Part shown: piece by piece, positions 22,401 to 34,382 of the stretch
Numbering within the stretch: position 1 is the stretch's first letter
How the letters are laid out: each line of letters starts with the position of its first letter
Program-made: the position numbers and the translations under genes
Assembly (NCBI GenBank): GCA_030867875.1
Contig: JAOWCC010000064.1
Location: 35,238,802 to 35,302,801 of the forward strand
Source: Actinernus sp. WN-2022
Lineage: Eukaryota > Cnidaria > Anthozoa > Actiniaria > Actinernidae
Direction: 5' to 3'
DNA length: 64,000 nucleotides
The notes under the pieces: model-generated
What the model was told of the DNA's origin: nothing
What the model saw: only the letters and a program-made list of their open reading frames with translations
The model's database searches: none

Positions 22401-25400
22401 TCTGCTGGCGTGTGGGACGTATCAACAGCAACTATGGGGCATCGGAACTAACTGAAAATAGTAAGGCAGAGTTTGTCTGTACAAAACATAGGGGCTTACA
22501 GAGTAGACAACCAGGGCAAAAGAATAAAGTGGCAAAGAGAGATTACGCCTTCTCAACTACGCTTCGTGGTGTTCCTATTTGTTATCGTAACATTTTGACG
22601 TCATCTGATATTCTGTGCATCTATTGGAAAACCGACGACGCACCGCAAAATCACGTCAAACAAACGGTGCGCGCTCTGATTGGTCGATATATAGCCAGAG
22701 CACAGATGACGTCAAGTTTTAACAGTGCGCGTTCTGATAGGTCGATATATAGCCAGATGCACAGATGACGTCATATTTTGCATGAATGCACAGATGACGT
22801 CAAAACGCGTCGAGAACATCAGTTACGCCAATCGACTGCGTCTCGTGGTGCATTTCTTTGTTCTCGTCACATTGCTATGTCATCTGTGCATCTATAATAG
22901 GACAGACCAACGGCAAAATGACATATTTGTTGACAATACCATACGAACAATAGATCTTCCAGGGCCGTTGTGTGATCCCAGGACTGACCCAGGACTGACC
23001 CAAATTGAGTACGTGATTGTTACCGTGAAAACGAAGTATAGCGGTATATGGTAGAACGGATTTGGTATGAGTGGGACAAATATACGGCGTGTTCATAGCC
23101 TTACTGTAACCGCACTGTAGCTTAATGTACCGTAACTCTGTAATTTGATTGGATCAGAAAGTCAAGAACAGTAACCGTGCTGTTATACAGCCGTGATTCG
23201 TAATTTAGAGTGAAACGTACAAGAATATGTACGTATTCAAATTATACGTGATTCGTGAATTTATTAGAATGTAAATATAATGTCGCGAAAATCAGCTATC
23301 ACCGAGAAACAGGCCACACCGCGGCAAAACGTCGCGCTCATGTGTTTTGACGAGCCCAGCGAGTGCGGCCGCCCCAGTTTCCCGCCGAAACTAAAAGAAA
23401 ACTGAGGCCATCATCCGTGTTTTTAGTTTTACGTACGTACGCATATTTACATGAAATGTTTCGCGAAAAACAAGAAAACTACTTAAAAGCTAAGCCTTAA
23501 AAGCTAAGCCTAAGACTTCAACAGGTTTAAGTTGTCTTAATTTGTAATTCACTGTGAGTTTACCAAGTTATAAAATTATTTACTAAAAAAGTTTAAGACC
23601 TCGGAAACTTGTATTTGAAACTTGAGCTTTCATTCTTTCGGCCAGCGGAGCATAACGTTTTTCCGCGGTGTGGAAACAGGCTGGGTACGAGCGAGAGAGA
23701 ATCTCTCCCCAATCCACTTCTTTGGCCGCATGGTTTCTCGCTGTTATCATTCTTCCACGCTCTTAGCCCGGCCTGGTTCTCGACTGATTTTCGCAACACT
23801 TGATGGAAGGGACTGTTTTAGTCTATGAATTTACGGGAAATCGGTACGTGACCTTCAGTAATCGAGACCCCCCTTTATTGCCTAAAGCCTGAGTTCCTCA
23901 AAGCCCGCGTTAATCCTGGATTCAAGTTTAATGAAGGTTGTTGTTCTCTTGGTAAAATGTTTGTTTCTTTATTGAGGGTACTATATATTCCTCGATTTAC
24001 CAAACCGAACTAAAGATCACCATTAAAACAGGAAGTTCCGGTATAAAAGGACGCTGGCCAGGACACTCACACGTTCAGTTGTCGCTCAGCCTTTGCATAG
24101 TTAATAGAGTGGAATGGTTAGGAAACCCGGCAAACTTCAAAGGGGCTAACAAAGGCGCTGCGATTTATGTTGGAAGGGGTAAGACAAAAGATTGTGCACG
24201 GTAATAGTTCATTAGCGTCCCCTCAACGACTGAACTCACGCGTTTCTATTGGCTGAATGATTAACACATTGGAATTTCTATTGTGTTTTGTGCACGTTCA
24301 AGGTTGAAAAAAGCTAACAAAAACCTATAACAAAGACCTATAACAAAGAAGGTCGCTGGGTTTCCTAACCATTCCACTCTATTAACTATGGCATTTGTCA
24401 AGTGCACATCTCTGTGATGCTCCGCTTGAGTGCTCCCTACTGATTGCGTGGCGCGCGAAATTCAAATCAAACAGATAAATGTTTTTAGAGTAAGGGCTAC
24501 AGAGTTCGTATAATCCTAAAATACCGCCAAAAGCTTTTAATAAATAACTATCTTCCCTCTGTTTACTTTTTGATGGCTTGTTTGATTTTAAACCCTCAAA
24601 ATTTCGCATTTTAACAGGAGAGGCTGATTCACTTCTTCTGAGAGGAATCGCTCACTCAATCTGATTGGCTAAAAATACATAGATTAGCAGAGGTTCAAAA
24701 AAAAAAAAATGACAGCAATTGAGTGACGATGGTTGTTTAGTGTAGTGGTTGCGACGTTTGCCTTACGAGTAGGAGGAGCGGGGTTCGAGTTCCAAAACAT
24801 TTCTCAATTTTTTTTTTACCTCACATTTTCTTGAGAAGTTTTTCTTGAGAATCGTAGCTCTAGGTAGGTAAGATCTTGTTTACTGACCGGTTAGGATTTT
24901 TTATGGTTCAGGGTAGGGTTTTAGTTAGTTTATATTGTCATTTCTTGAATTAATTAAGTGAGCGATTCCTCTCCTTAAGGAGCTCGTCTTCTTCACTGCT
25001 CTGTAATTTGAATTTCAACTTTCGAGTTCGCCATGCGTGAAAAGAGGCACACCGCGGCAAAACGTCACGCGCATGCGTATTTGCTATTTCTTGTCGGCCC
25101 GCGGCCGCCCCCATTTTCGCGCGAAAACTGAAATGAAACAACAGGCACATGCCGTGATTTTAAAATTTCTGCTTAAAAGTATCTATTTGTGAACTGTTTT
25201 GTCAAAAAATAAGAAAACTACTTAAAAGATAAGCCTAAGACTTTAACAGGTTGAAGTTTTCTTAATTTGTAATTCACTGTGAGTTTACTAAGTAATAAAA
25301 TTATTTACTAAAAAAGTTTAAGCCCTCGGTAATTTGTATTTGATAGCAGAGCCTTCGTTCTTTCGGCCAGCGGAGCATACCGTTTTGCCGCGGTGTGGAA

Positions 25401-28400
25401 AAGAGGAGCGGCTCAGTATCCTTTTATACCGGAACTTCCTGGTTAATGGGGATCTTTAAAGGTAATTTTAAAACTCATCAAACACATCGGAGACAAAAAC
25501 CAATAACATGACTAGAGAGAGCATATTAAAATTACGAACTGTGCAAAGTTTTGAGCAGATAGTTTGGATACCGTCAAAGTTACGAGTTGACCAAGATTAC
25601 GAATGTATGGTGGCGGACAAACCTTGCCCAACAATACATGTGTCTGTAAATTCTTTGATCTTTGTTAGCTCGTACCTTTGTAAGGAAAAACGAGAGCCCT
25701 CTAAAATCTGCTAATCTTTCTTATTTTGACTGTACCCGTTTAATCCATTATGTTAATTTTTGTATCTATCAAGTTTTCAAATTACCTGCAAGATCTCCAT
25801 TAGCTTAATCGGGCTTTCAGTAACTGTGCCTGTTCTCTAGATGGATGGTCGAGCGAGGGATTCACTTCCCCCATATCTCGTCACTTGGACACGGGGACCC
25901 CATGATCCATACCTACAGGGTTCACAATTGTTGGGGATGCCTCGGAGCTAGCTCGGAGCTAGCTCGGAGAGGATGCTAACTTAGTTCTTACCTGTACATT
26001 GATATCGGCTCCCATGTCGAGCACAAGCCCTATTAGCTCTCGATCTCCGATTATTGTCGCCACGTGTAGCGCTGAAAACCCTTGGAAATTGCTCATGTCC
26101 AGTTTTAGTCTATTGCGATTACCGGAAGTTGCGTCACGAATGGCCTTAACACATTCAACGTCATCCAGCTGACAAGCCAAATGTAGAGTCGTTTGCCCAT
26201 GACGGTCCATCAGGTTCACGTCCGCACCAGACTCGATTAACTGTTTTACAAGGCCCGCTTGTTTTGTAATGACTGCGAGATGAAGAGGGGTCTGGAGATG
26301 AAAAAAAACAAAACAAGTGATTGGTGGTTAGACACTTGTTTCCATCATCCAAACTACCATTGGCCGCTAGAGGACTGGGTGCTAATTTACATAGGCATGG
26401 CAAGCATTAAGATGAAAATCAGTGTTGCAATCCGAGTGTGGATGGTTTGCTTAGCATAGTGGTGAAATGACGTTTACTTTAAATGCAGAACGTTTTACTT
26501 ATGGGTTGGAATCCAGTAGAACTGACATTTTTTCTCTCGTTTATCTTTTCTTCTTTATATTTACCTGTGAACTCCACAAATTATCGGCCCTAAAACCTCG
26601 TCGTTTACCTGGGAACTTGTTTTCGGAGTGCTCAGTAGGCCGTAAGTTTATGGTTCGGGTTTGCGTTAGTGTAGGTGACTTTTCAGACCAAGATCGGTTT
26701 GACTTCAGTTATGGAAACAAGTCTCTAGCTACCAGATTGGTGTGGTAATAATAATAATAATAAATAATAATAATATACTTTATTTGAATGGCAAATGTAT
26801 TGAGCATGGAATTGCTAATTGGGGACACTGTTTTGATAAACTCTATTTCCACTGAGGGTGGTCACTGCCAGAGATTTGTTTGCGTTCTCAGTGGGGGCCT
26901 ACGATTTAACTTCCTGATCTGAGAATTAGACGCGAATAGAAAGCGGGTTGGACACGGATTGGACGCGGATTGGGCTGATAAAAGAGCTAACTCATATGCA
27001 TAGGCAATCTCCAATTATATCTTATCGGGGCTAGTGAATTGTTTGTTCTGTTAAATACCAGAATGACAACAGAAGAGCTCAATAACATTATCTTCGGGGT
27101 AAAAAGAAGAAGAAAGACAACTACTCGCGTCCGTCCAACCGCCCGCTGATCTGCTCAATTACTATGTCAACCAAGCTGGCGGCGATGCATGACGTCACAT
27201 GAAAACGAACGGAATAACTGCTATGAGAACTGAGCGGTAGAATTGTCGTGTTTTATTTACAGCAGTTGTAAGCTTTCTGCGTGTCGAGAGGGCATTGCCC
27301 CTACGAGCGTCTTATGTTGTTATGTGATAAATAATTGATATTCTGTTGAGCGAGGGCGAATTAGAGTAAAAGTGGTTTCGCACTCAAGAATTACCGTTGG
27401 ATGCGATGACTACAGACGCGTTTACTCAACGTTAGTCTCATTCTGATGTTAAAAATTCACAAATACCAGCGAGAAGGTGCAGAAGTTTCAAATACAACAA
27501 TCAATATGACATGGGAGTTGTGAATAACCCATCTTACCGCTGGTAGTTTATGAATATTTAACATCAGATCGAGACTAACGTTGAGTAAATGCGTCTGCAT
27601 CCAGCGGTAATTATTGAATGCGAAACTGTCTATTAAAATACTTTTATCAAACAACGCGGGAAATTAAACGTGTAGGGCGTGACCAGCACGTGGCTTGTGA
27701 AAAAAATATTTACGCCGCTTTCTATTTCCCTTGAATCAGGATGAAAATCTAAAGGTTTCCCCTTTATTTGACCCAGCTCTCTTTCATGTAACAAGATCTA
27801 ATGCCATTATTTACCTGTCGTAACTTGTTGTAAATATCCAAGGTCACGTGCTTCATGGCTCTGGTGAGGAAATTTACTAACGGCTCGTTACCCTGGGCAA
27901 CGGCTATATGCAGGTATCTAGAAATTAATAAGATAATTAAAAGTTAAACAGATGCGATCCAAGATAAATATTATTAAGTTGAAGCGTATTTCAATCGCGT
28001 TTCGCATAATTTATAGTCGCGGGCGAAAAACACATCGAAAAGCGCAAAATCGTACGGAATAATCACTCGTCTGGATCGGCCGGGCTTAAAGCATGTATAT
28101 ACAGATTGTATGCAAGAAAGAAAGATTTGAAGTGTAATCAAGTTCCTAGATATTTTCATCTATTGTTGTTTAAACTACATTGTAGCAGATCAGGTAAAAT
28201 ATCCCAAACGGTGGGCCATTCTCAGTCGCGGTGTACACGTCCCAAACAAGACCACCGTACGACAAAACGGAGAAAAGCCGAACCTGAGTCGCCTACGTGT
28301 ACCAACTTGCTGAGATCTGTTTTTTTTCTTTTCCCGAAAATTATATGTAAGCTATGATGCAGGAGTAGCTAAAGCCATGCAGCAAGTTTTTTCATTAAAT

Positions 28401-30193
28401 GACTTCGATCGCAAGAATCTTGCAACACAGAAATTCACTAAGTGTACTACTGTTTTCCGGTCCGTAATATAACGTGCAAAGAACGACTAGAGCCCGGCGT
28501 GCAGAGAGTGATCGGTCACCTCAAATTACAAACAGAGCAACCCTCCGGCTTGTTTTATTCCAATCGCTCAAAAAATGCAACGACTATGCGGAAAATGAAA
28601 GTGAAATCGAGCGATAAGAAGGAACTCACACGGGTTTCTTCGCTTCCGCCTTCAAAGGGTTTTGTTTGTTTGGTTTTCTGCTCTCGACTTGCAAATGTCC
28701 TAAGCAAAGTTTCTTCGTGGCGAGATGGGACGATATTAATTTATCTGGGATACGTGCAGCTTATAATGGCCACTGATAGTGCCCACTGGAATAAGTGAGT
28801 TTCGTGGAAGTTTGTTAAGTTCATAAACTTTGTCATATGTCATTCGTACTTGACATACGTATTTTTGCGTTTATTTTGTTATATATCGAGTAGAACTAAC
28901 ACAGCATCCGCGGTCGTTTTAGTTGCCAAGTTTTCAAGGTACATGTATTAGTTAATTCAATATAAGCCGATTGACGTCATTTTGGTCCGCGTCGCAACAT
29001 GCGGAACAATTAAGAGATCCCCGTACACTGGTTGGTAGCATCAATGTATGAGGGTAGCCGCGACGGCGTAACCTCAAGTGTAATTATAATATATATGTCA
29101 CTGACATCAGCCTTACTGCTTGTCAGTAACTTTATCATGTGATGAGCGTAAAGCTATGTGATAAAAAAGCCTTGATTGAATAAACTAGTTTGTGCGTGTG
29201 GACTGCACACAGGTAAATCAGTTGATTTTGCTTCTTACGCATTTGTCGAAGAAATAAATACAGACCACAAAACATTTCACTGCCATACGTTTTAAGCAGA
29301 CAGCAAATTATTAATATTGTCAGTCAGCAGTATTAGCAAACAGCCGAACCGTCGATGACTTCATCGCGACAATCTAGCCTGAAAATAGCCGCCCGGCCCC
29401 ATCATAGCTACGCGAGAATCATGTGAGTGCTCCAACGTAGAGTCCTAATTTAGCACACGGCCTTTCTCATGCCTCTCTCATTATTTCCTATGAGTGGCCT
29501 TATTGTTATGAAGGGTACTTTTAAAAGAATTGTCAGCTTGCTTCAACACGTATTTCAAAAACAGGAATAGAATTGCAATGCAATTTTCTTATCTTTTGTT
29601 ATTAAATTCTTGGCAACCGTATCACTGACGCAAAAAAACATAATGACTATAAACTTTTAGGTCCACTGGCTTGATTAAAGAATAAAAGAGCTTTACAAAC
29701 CTTAAGATACTTACGTATCCCCGTCTTCATCCTGACTGAACATTTCCGGCATTTTATGACTATCACCGCGTAACACGGGTGATGGTCTGGCTCCTGAACG
29801 TTCATCGTACTGCCAATTTGGGTCACCAGACTCCCCAACGTGTGTCGCTTGTCTAGAAGCTGACTGAGGGGTCCCTTCTGCGGAATCATTTGAACTCCTC
29901 TCACTGTCTCTGAAAAGAGTCCGGTTGGATGCCGCCAAGGAAACTCCTGAAGATTCTTCTGAAGAAGTAGAACGCTCTATTGAACTGATTTCTTCGCTCT
30001 GGGGAGCCGAAATCGGCGAGCTTCTCTCGCCTTCTTTAATAAGATCTGAATCTTTGGCACCGCGTTGAAGCTTGGTCGCTTCGACTTCCACAGATTCCAG
30101 ACGGGCTGTCCTTGTTGATTTTCCTGGAGTTACAGATGGCTGTTTAGGATATTTCGCAGGTCGTTTAGCAGATAAACGTTTAGGTCTAACCAT
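19439..30193 (-). CDS. BCL3/IkB-family ankyrin protein, copy A
   Basis: Five minus-strand exons: 30193-29715, 27917-27815, 26291-25992, 22110-21865, 19558-19439. All have AG/GT borders and consistent phase; 415 residues. The start is ATG 30193-30191, opening a basic N-terminus (MVRPKRLSAKRPAKYPK). The Ser/Glu-rich region to about residue 155 leads into DEDGDTYLHIAVAQGN, the typical IkB/BCL3 entry to repeat 1. Repeats: 1 at ~157-194, 2 at 195-227 (TPLHLAVITKQAGLVKQLIE), 3 at 228-266 with a long insert, 4 at 267-300, 5 at 301-333 (GRTALHHAVE), 6 at 334-366 and a short seventh. The last exon adds GKRQLESSRRAPKRQKTSS and a basic Ser/Thr tail. Known of the family: such repeats bind NF-kB dimers, and BCL3-type members are nuclear. 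Basic ends and no obvious DSGxxS degron favour a BCL3-like over a classical cytoplasmic IkB protein (inference). NFKBIZ-like is the main alternative. Confidence 0.87.
19752..20260. mobile_element. TIR element in the last intron of copy A
   Basis: The left arm GGGCCGTCGACATATTCGAA with GCACAACGGACGTTA is inverted at the right as TAAACGTCCGTTGTGC and TTCGAATATGTCGACGGACC. Both arms have C-rich tracts inside (a long C run at about 20188-20206). About 509 bp, non-coding. Confidence 0.8.
20364..21840. repeat. Cluster of nested foldbacks
   Basis: Several inverted pairs interlock: AACAATTATTCACTGAAGTC at 20364 against GAAGTGAATAATTGTT at about 20453-20468; TTAGTATAATTTCATCAGTG at about 20469 against its inverse at about 21546-21569; TAGTATATACCACACCAGTG at 21574 against its inverse near 21749; and a final AACAATTATTCACC hairpin at 21752-21838 ending beside exon 4 of copy A. 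The shared GTGAATA motif suggests repeated insertion of one family into itself. Confidence 0.65.
22590..22802. repeat. Direct repeats carrying four TGACGTCA sites
   Basis: A ~59-bp unit with GCTCTGATTGGTCGATATAT and GCACAGATGACGTCA is repeated from about 22668. Perfect TGACGTCA palindromes lie at 22596, 22707, 22766 and 22795. The octamer is the consensus CRE bound by CREB/ATF factors. It lies in intron 3 of copy A; any regulatory role is unproven. Confidence 0.6.
23314..23673. mobile_element. MITE with CACACCGCGGC ends, copy 1
   Basis: It starts CCACACCGCGGCAAAACGTC and ends CGTTTTTCCGCGGTGTGG, imperfectly inverted. The body (TAATTTGTAATTCACTGTGA, CTTTCGGCCAGCGGAGCATA) matches the copy at 25048-25396 in the same orientation. 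About 360 bp, non-coding. Confidence 0.85.
24096..24390. mobile_element. MITE with 33-bp perfect TIRs
   Basis: CATAGTTAATAGAGTGGAAT begins a 33-bp arm (24096-24128) repeated exactly inverted at 24358-24390. 295 bp, non-coding, in intron 3 of copy A. Confidence 0.9.
24730..24925 (+). repeat. tRNA-derived SINE
   Basis: TTTAGTGTAGTGGTTGCGAC (A-box region) and GGGGTTCGAGTTCC (B-box) form a tRNA-like head, followed by the diverged SINE body with a GGTTAGGATTTTTTATGG-type block. Confidence 0.65.
25048..25396. mobile_element. MITE with CACACCGCGGC ends, copy 2
   Basis: Termini CACACCGCGGCAAAACGT and CGTTTTGCCGCGGTGTG are fully complementary here. The body aligns with copy 1 (23314-23673). Intron 3 of copy A. 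Confidence 0.85.
26445..26670 (+). repeat. tRNA-derived SINE with body
   Basis: The head GTTTGCTTAGCATAGTGGTG and GGGTTGGAATCC resemble A and B boxes. The body (TTCTCTCGTTTATCTTTTCT, then CTCGTCGTTTACCTGGGAAC) is the inverse-oriented relative of the repeat at 740-930. Confidence 0.6.
26745..26800. repeat. (AAT)n tract and LINE-like 3' end
   Basis: AATAATAATAATAATAAATA is followed by ATACTTTATTTGAATGGCAA, the form often seen at the tail of minus-strand LINE copies. No coding part remains. Confidence 0.45.
27375..27626. repeat. Foldback with ~105-bp arms in intron 2 of copy A
   Basis: GTTTCGCACTCAAGAATTAC at the left pairs with the right end, and CGTTTACTCAACGTTAGTCT (27418-27437) with AGACTAACGTTGAGTAAATG. 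Arms are about 85-90% identical by eye. Confidence 0.8.
27918..29714. other. Intron 1 of copy A, no recognised content
   Basis: The intron between the long N-terminal exon and repeat 1 of copy A. The plus-strand open frames here (28106-28357, 28442-28798) have no recognised domain. Confidence 0.5.
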
Positions 30194-31989
30194 GTTTTAG
30201 TTTTTCTTTGCGCGGATTTTTGCCACGGCCACGTGTACCCTCGACTTGTGAGCAGAGACGGCGGTGATGGCGTAGTTCGAAAATGACACTTTCATTACCA
30301 AAAGCCTTCCCTGAGAAATATAAATACGAAATCAACTTCTTTACTTACCGCATATAGGCTCTGAAGTCTAAAATACATTGATTCTGAAGGGAAAGGGGTC
30401 AACGCAAGAGACCTAGCTATAAAGATATTAAATAAGCAATTACACAACACATAAATTAAACTCTTTAAACCAACCATGCATCGCCGACTGGTCCTAAGAA
30501 TTGTTCCTTTCAGCATCTCAATTTGCAGCAAATTAAACTCGCGACTTCACAAGAAAACACCTAGATGATTCAGTGCTATCACAGTATAAAACTAGAAAAA
30601 TCATATTGAAATCGCTTGGAAAATCAAAGATGGAGGTGCAAATATGGTCGCTTTGGCGGCCAGCTTGATAAAGTATAGGCGAGTGTTTTGTTTACGGCGC
30701 AACATGATTGGCTAAAACTGTCACATTATTGTTATCTGACCAATTGGGTTGCTAATCTGGCAGAGGGGTTTCCCCGACTCGCCTTGGATCATAGGCTCGG
30801 TTTCAGCCGTTCGGGTGTTGTTTCTCCAAAGCCTCCCCTCACTTACTTCCCATTCAGTTTTATATGCCGTATTAAATGCCAAATTCCTTCGGGAAATATT
30901 CTCTTGGTGCCGTGAAGAAACCGCTTAAAGTGTTCAGAAACACCTCACCTTTCAAAGTAGAAATATTCAAGAAGAAAACATCTTCTTTTTTCTTTGATAG
31001 GACAAAAGGAAAACAAAGGAACAAACAAATGTACCAAGTAAACATCGAATCGGGGTATTCCCCGGGACCCAAATGAGTGAGTAATAGGAGACTGGGTACT
31101 AGAATATGTCAGTACAAAAAACCACAGGCACCTATTCAGTTAAATATTGTCATGATATTATGGTTTTGTCAAAGGCATGTATTTTTTTTTAGTTTTTATA
31201 CTTGAGTGTTTGAGTGCTTATATTGTATTAATCTAGTTTGTTGTGTTATGACTCCAATGTAGAGTTGTTGTTGGTATAACGATTAAAGTTTATTAACTTA
31301 TTATTATTAACTTAATTCTTCTAAACCATCTCGAAATACCCTATACAGTTGGACTCTCGACATTTCTCCCTCCTCCCAAGCCTGAGTTTTAAAAATTTCT
31401 CCCTGGAGCATGTATGTAGATCCCATTTTCTTCCTCCTCCCTGTATGCTAAATTCTCCTTCCTCCCTAATTTTATTCCTCATTTCTCTCTCCTCCCTGTT
31501 CTGTTCCTCTCCACTCATTGAAGATTCAGCTTTGAAAATTCAACAAAATAATGGTCCCATTTTAGTGAGTTAATTAAGCGAAAGATAATTTCGGGCAGAG
31601 AAAAGAGAAGACAATTTTTTTCGCTAAACTCGCGAAATGGAAGACCGTCTTTATTTTAAATGCCAACTACTTGTGCTCAAGATTGTTTGACATTAGTTTG
31701 GCGGTTTATTTTCTCTCCATTAGGCCCTGATGAGATTGTGCTCGGTAACTTTTGAGCAACTTTTGGAGTTTCGAGGGGGTTCCTATAGTCCATATAATGG
31801 ACTATACTTATGTGACTTACCAGACTGATTCATTTAATAGTAAGAAAATTGGAGGGACCACAGACGAAATGATAAAAAACCGGATCTCCTCGGGTGTAGG
31901 GATCTGATCAGCAATATATATATATAAATAGACAAGAAAGGAAAGGCTGATTCAACGGTAGAGAGTTGGAAGAAAAAAACTCTCTATCA
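30194..31989. other. Intergenic and probable 5' region of copy A
   Basis: Sequence upstream of the copy A ATG, followed by unassigned DNA. A pyrimidine-rich stretch with repeated CTCCTCCCT-like words lies at about 31360-31510, and TATA microsatellite DNA near 31915-31928. No TATA box or 5' exon could be assigned. Confidence 0.4.
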
Positions 31990-33480
31990 TTTAATAGACC
32001 AGATACAGACTTCGTAGAAATACATAATCAACCAATCAGCTGCCTCTTATGCTGATGATTTAGTCATATTGTCAAAAACTGAAAAAGGGCTACAGAATCA
32101 GCTACAGTACTTATATAACTATTGTAATATGTCCAAGATTAGTGTAAACTTAGAAAAAACTAAGATACTGATATTTAACAACAACCACACTCGGGACCTT
32201 CGATTTAGCAAGGCAAGAATTGAAGAAAATAGCACTCAAAGCATTGTTTAAATCACGCAGAGATATATGGATATCAAGACAAGATGAAAGGCTGATTGTA
32301 CGGTACTGGGAATATATATAATTACTACCGATATTTCGGTTGGCACGGCCAACCTTCCTCAGGGTACACAAGTATATTTTTGTAACTAATGGTTTCTTGC
32401 CATATACTTGTATACCCTGACTGAAGGTTGGCCGTGCCAACCGAAATATCGGTAGTAATTAAATATATTCCCAGTACCGTACAATCAGCCTTTCATCTTG
32501 TCTTGATATTCGTATATTTTTGCTGATTAGATCCCATCCAAGGTGATCCGGTTCCTGCACTTCGTCCGAATTGGTCCTTGCATTCAGTACATTACATAGA
32601 GCATGCATATATGGGTATATATATTTTAGATCTGATATTACGTTAAAGATCAAATTATTTGACACACTCAGTTAAATCCATATTACTGTACGGTAGTGAA
32701 ATATAGGCAGTAGATATAAAGAAAAAAGCTGACAAAGACCCAGCTGAACTGGTGCACCTTAAATTCTGTAAAATATTACTTGGAGTCAACAAGACAGCTA
32801 CAAATAACGCATGCAGAGCGGAATTAGGCAGATTACCTATAAAAATTGAGTATCAAAGTATCAAATTCTGGTCAAAATTCATGATGTCAGATAAAACAAA
32901 GTTTTCGGATCAGGTGATATCAAGTTGATGGTCTTTATTGTAATCACCCGCTCAGCTGGACAGAAAAACTCAAATGAGAGTATGGCCTATGGCTATATTT
33001 GGTGTGAAAACCATGCAATTCAAATGAGTACTGATTGGAAACTGATACTTAGACAAATGAAACAAAGACTCTGTGATATTGAATTTCAAACTTGGATTGA
33101 AGAAATTTATAATGATCAACGCAGAGATTCGGCACAAAGTAATAAACTTAGAACGTATAGAGTGACCACAATCAAGAAGAATACCTGGTCAATATCTCTA
33201 ACATTAAACACAGAATAGCACTAACAAAACTTCGTATCAGTAATCATTGTCTTCAAATTGAAACGGGTAGACATCAAAGGCCCTACCAAAAACCAGAAGA
33301 AAGAATTTGTCCAAAATGTTTTAAAGAAACTGAAGACGAAAAACATTTCTTAATAAGATGCCAGTTCTATGCCACAAGACGCAATTCTTTTTTAAAGACC
33401 TAGAAAAAGCCCTAAAAAGAAACTTAAAATACGGTGCAAAAAATTATGGCAAAATATATTTACGAAAGTCTCGAAGTTAG
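31990..33480 (+). mobile_element. Degenerate non-LTR reverse transcriptase, second half
   Basis: In plus-strand frames, SAASYADDLVILSKTEKG (about 32037-32091) holds the catalytic YADD box, followed by CNMSKISVNLEKTKILIF. After an interruption, LLYGSEI, LVHLKFCKILLGVNK and CRAELGRLPIKIEYQSIKFW appear near 32690-32870. A zinc-knuckle-like ICPKCFKETEDEKHFLIRC lies at about 33307-33363. Stops and frame changes make it a relic. The clade is uncertain. Confidence 0.7.
32264..32517. repeat. Palindromic element inserted in the reverse transcriptase
   Basis: A ~254-bp near-perfect inverted repeat centred at about 32390. The left arm holds AGACAAGATGAAAGGCTGAT, ACGGTACTGGGAATATATAT and ATTACTACCGATATTTCGGT; the right arm is their inverse. 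It lies between the YADD and LLYGSEI segments of the reverse transcriptase relic. Confidence 0.85.
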
Positions 33481-33540
33481 GAACAAATATTTGAATCCGT
33501 GTTGTGCGTATCATATAGCTATTTTAACTTAACTTAATTA

Positions 33541-34382
33541 AGGTAATATAAATATTATTGTTATTTGGATATATACCGATGTAGTTCAATCTATGTCTAT
33601 ACGGGGAGGCGGCGCCCGAAAGGGGTACCTTTTCAGGCTGGAGGTTTATAAAAGGTAGGGATTTCACGAGTTGAAGTATAGAAAGGGGTAGGAAAACTGT
33701 CATTTAGGTATTTAAATGGGCCTTTCAAAATATATCGAACAGACGCACCTAACGGCTGATTCATTCAAGTATTTAAGGGGTTACTCAAGTGAAAAGTTTA
33801 GTATTAAAAAGGTATATGAAAGGGTTACCCTTTCTGTCAAAAATGCCGGTATCGGGGCGGAGCCTCCCCGTATAAAACTTTGTCCCCCCCCCCCACCCCC
33901 GGGGTACGAGAAACCTAAAGCAAATTTTGCCTTAGCAACTTTTGAGTAACAATCGAGCTTATCGTAGATATTAAACACGCCGTAACTGGTTGAGACTGAA
34001 TGGTGTGTGAACAATGGTGACTAAACATTGACTTGTTGTAAATCGTTGTTTCTGTTTGAACAATAATATCAGAGTTCTGTTGTATTTGACAAAGAGTAAT
34101 TTTTGGACAGGTACAGGTGGGTACAGGTTGAGGTGTCAAACCTTTTTAATGTAACTGATTTGCAACACTTCGAGGTACTTTGCCAAGCTGTTGGGTACCC
34201 TGTGGACTACTCGCCGCAGCCTGTTGACGAACCAACTGTGGGCTTCCACGTCGAATGGAATAATATGGGAATATTTCAAAATCTAGTTTGCGCATCTACA
34301 TAGTTATAGACGCTTACCGTGGTAAATATCTCCAATGATCTTCTAAACACCAAGAAAGGTCTCTCAACTTCAATAGGAAGAA
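33541..34382. other. Intergenic and 5' region of SELENOS
   Basis: A repeat-like AAAGGGGTAGG-rich stretch and a C-rich tract at 33881-33900 lie upstream. The last ~80 bases before the SELENOS ATG include a tiny upstream frame, ATG ATC TTC TAA (34335-34346). No TATA box stands out. Confidence 0.45.

Noticed and set aside
22875..23096. Short frames on both strands around 22.4-23.1 kb
   Set aside because: They cross duplicated 59-bp units and have no domain or codon-use signal.
28442..28798. 118-codon plus-strand frame in an intron of copy A
   Set aside because: No recognisable domain and no splice support; its length is not unusual for chance in 64 kb.
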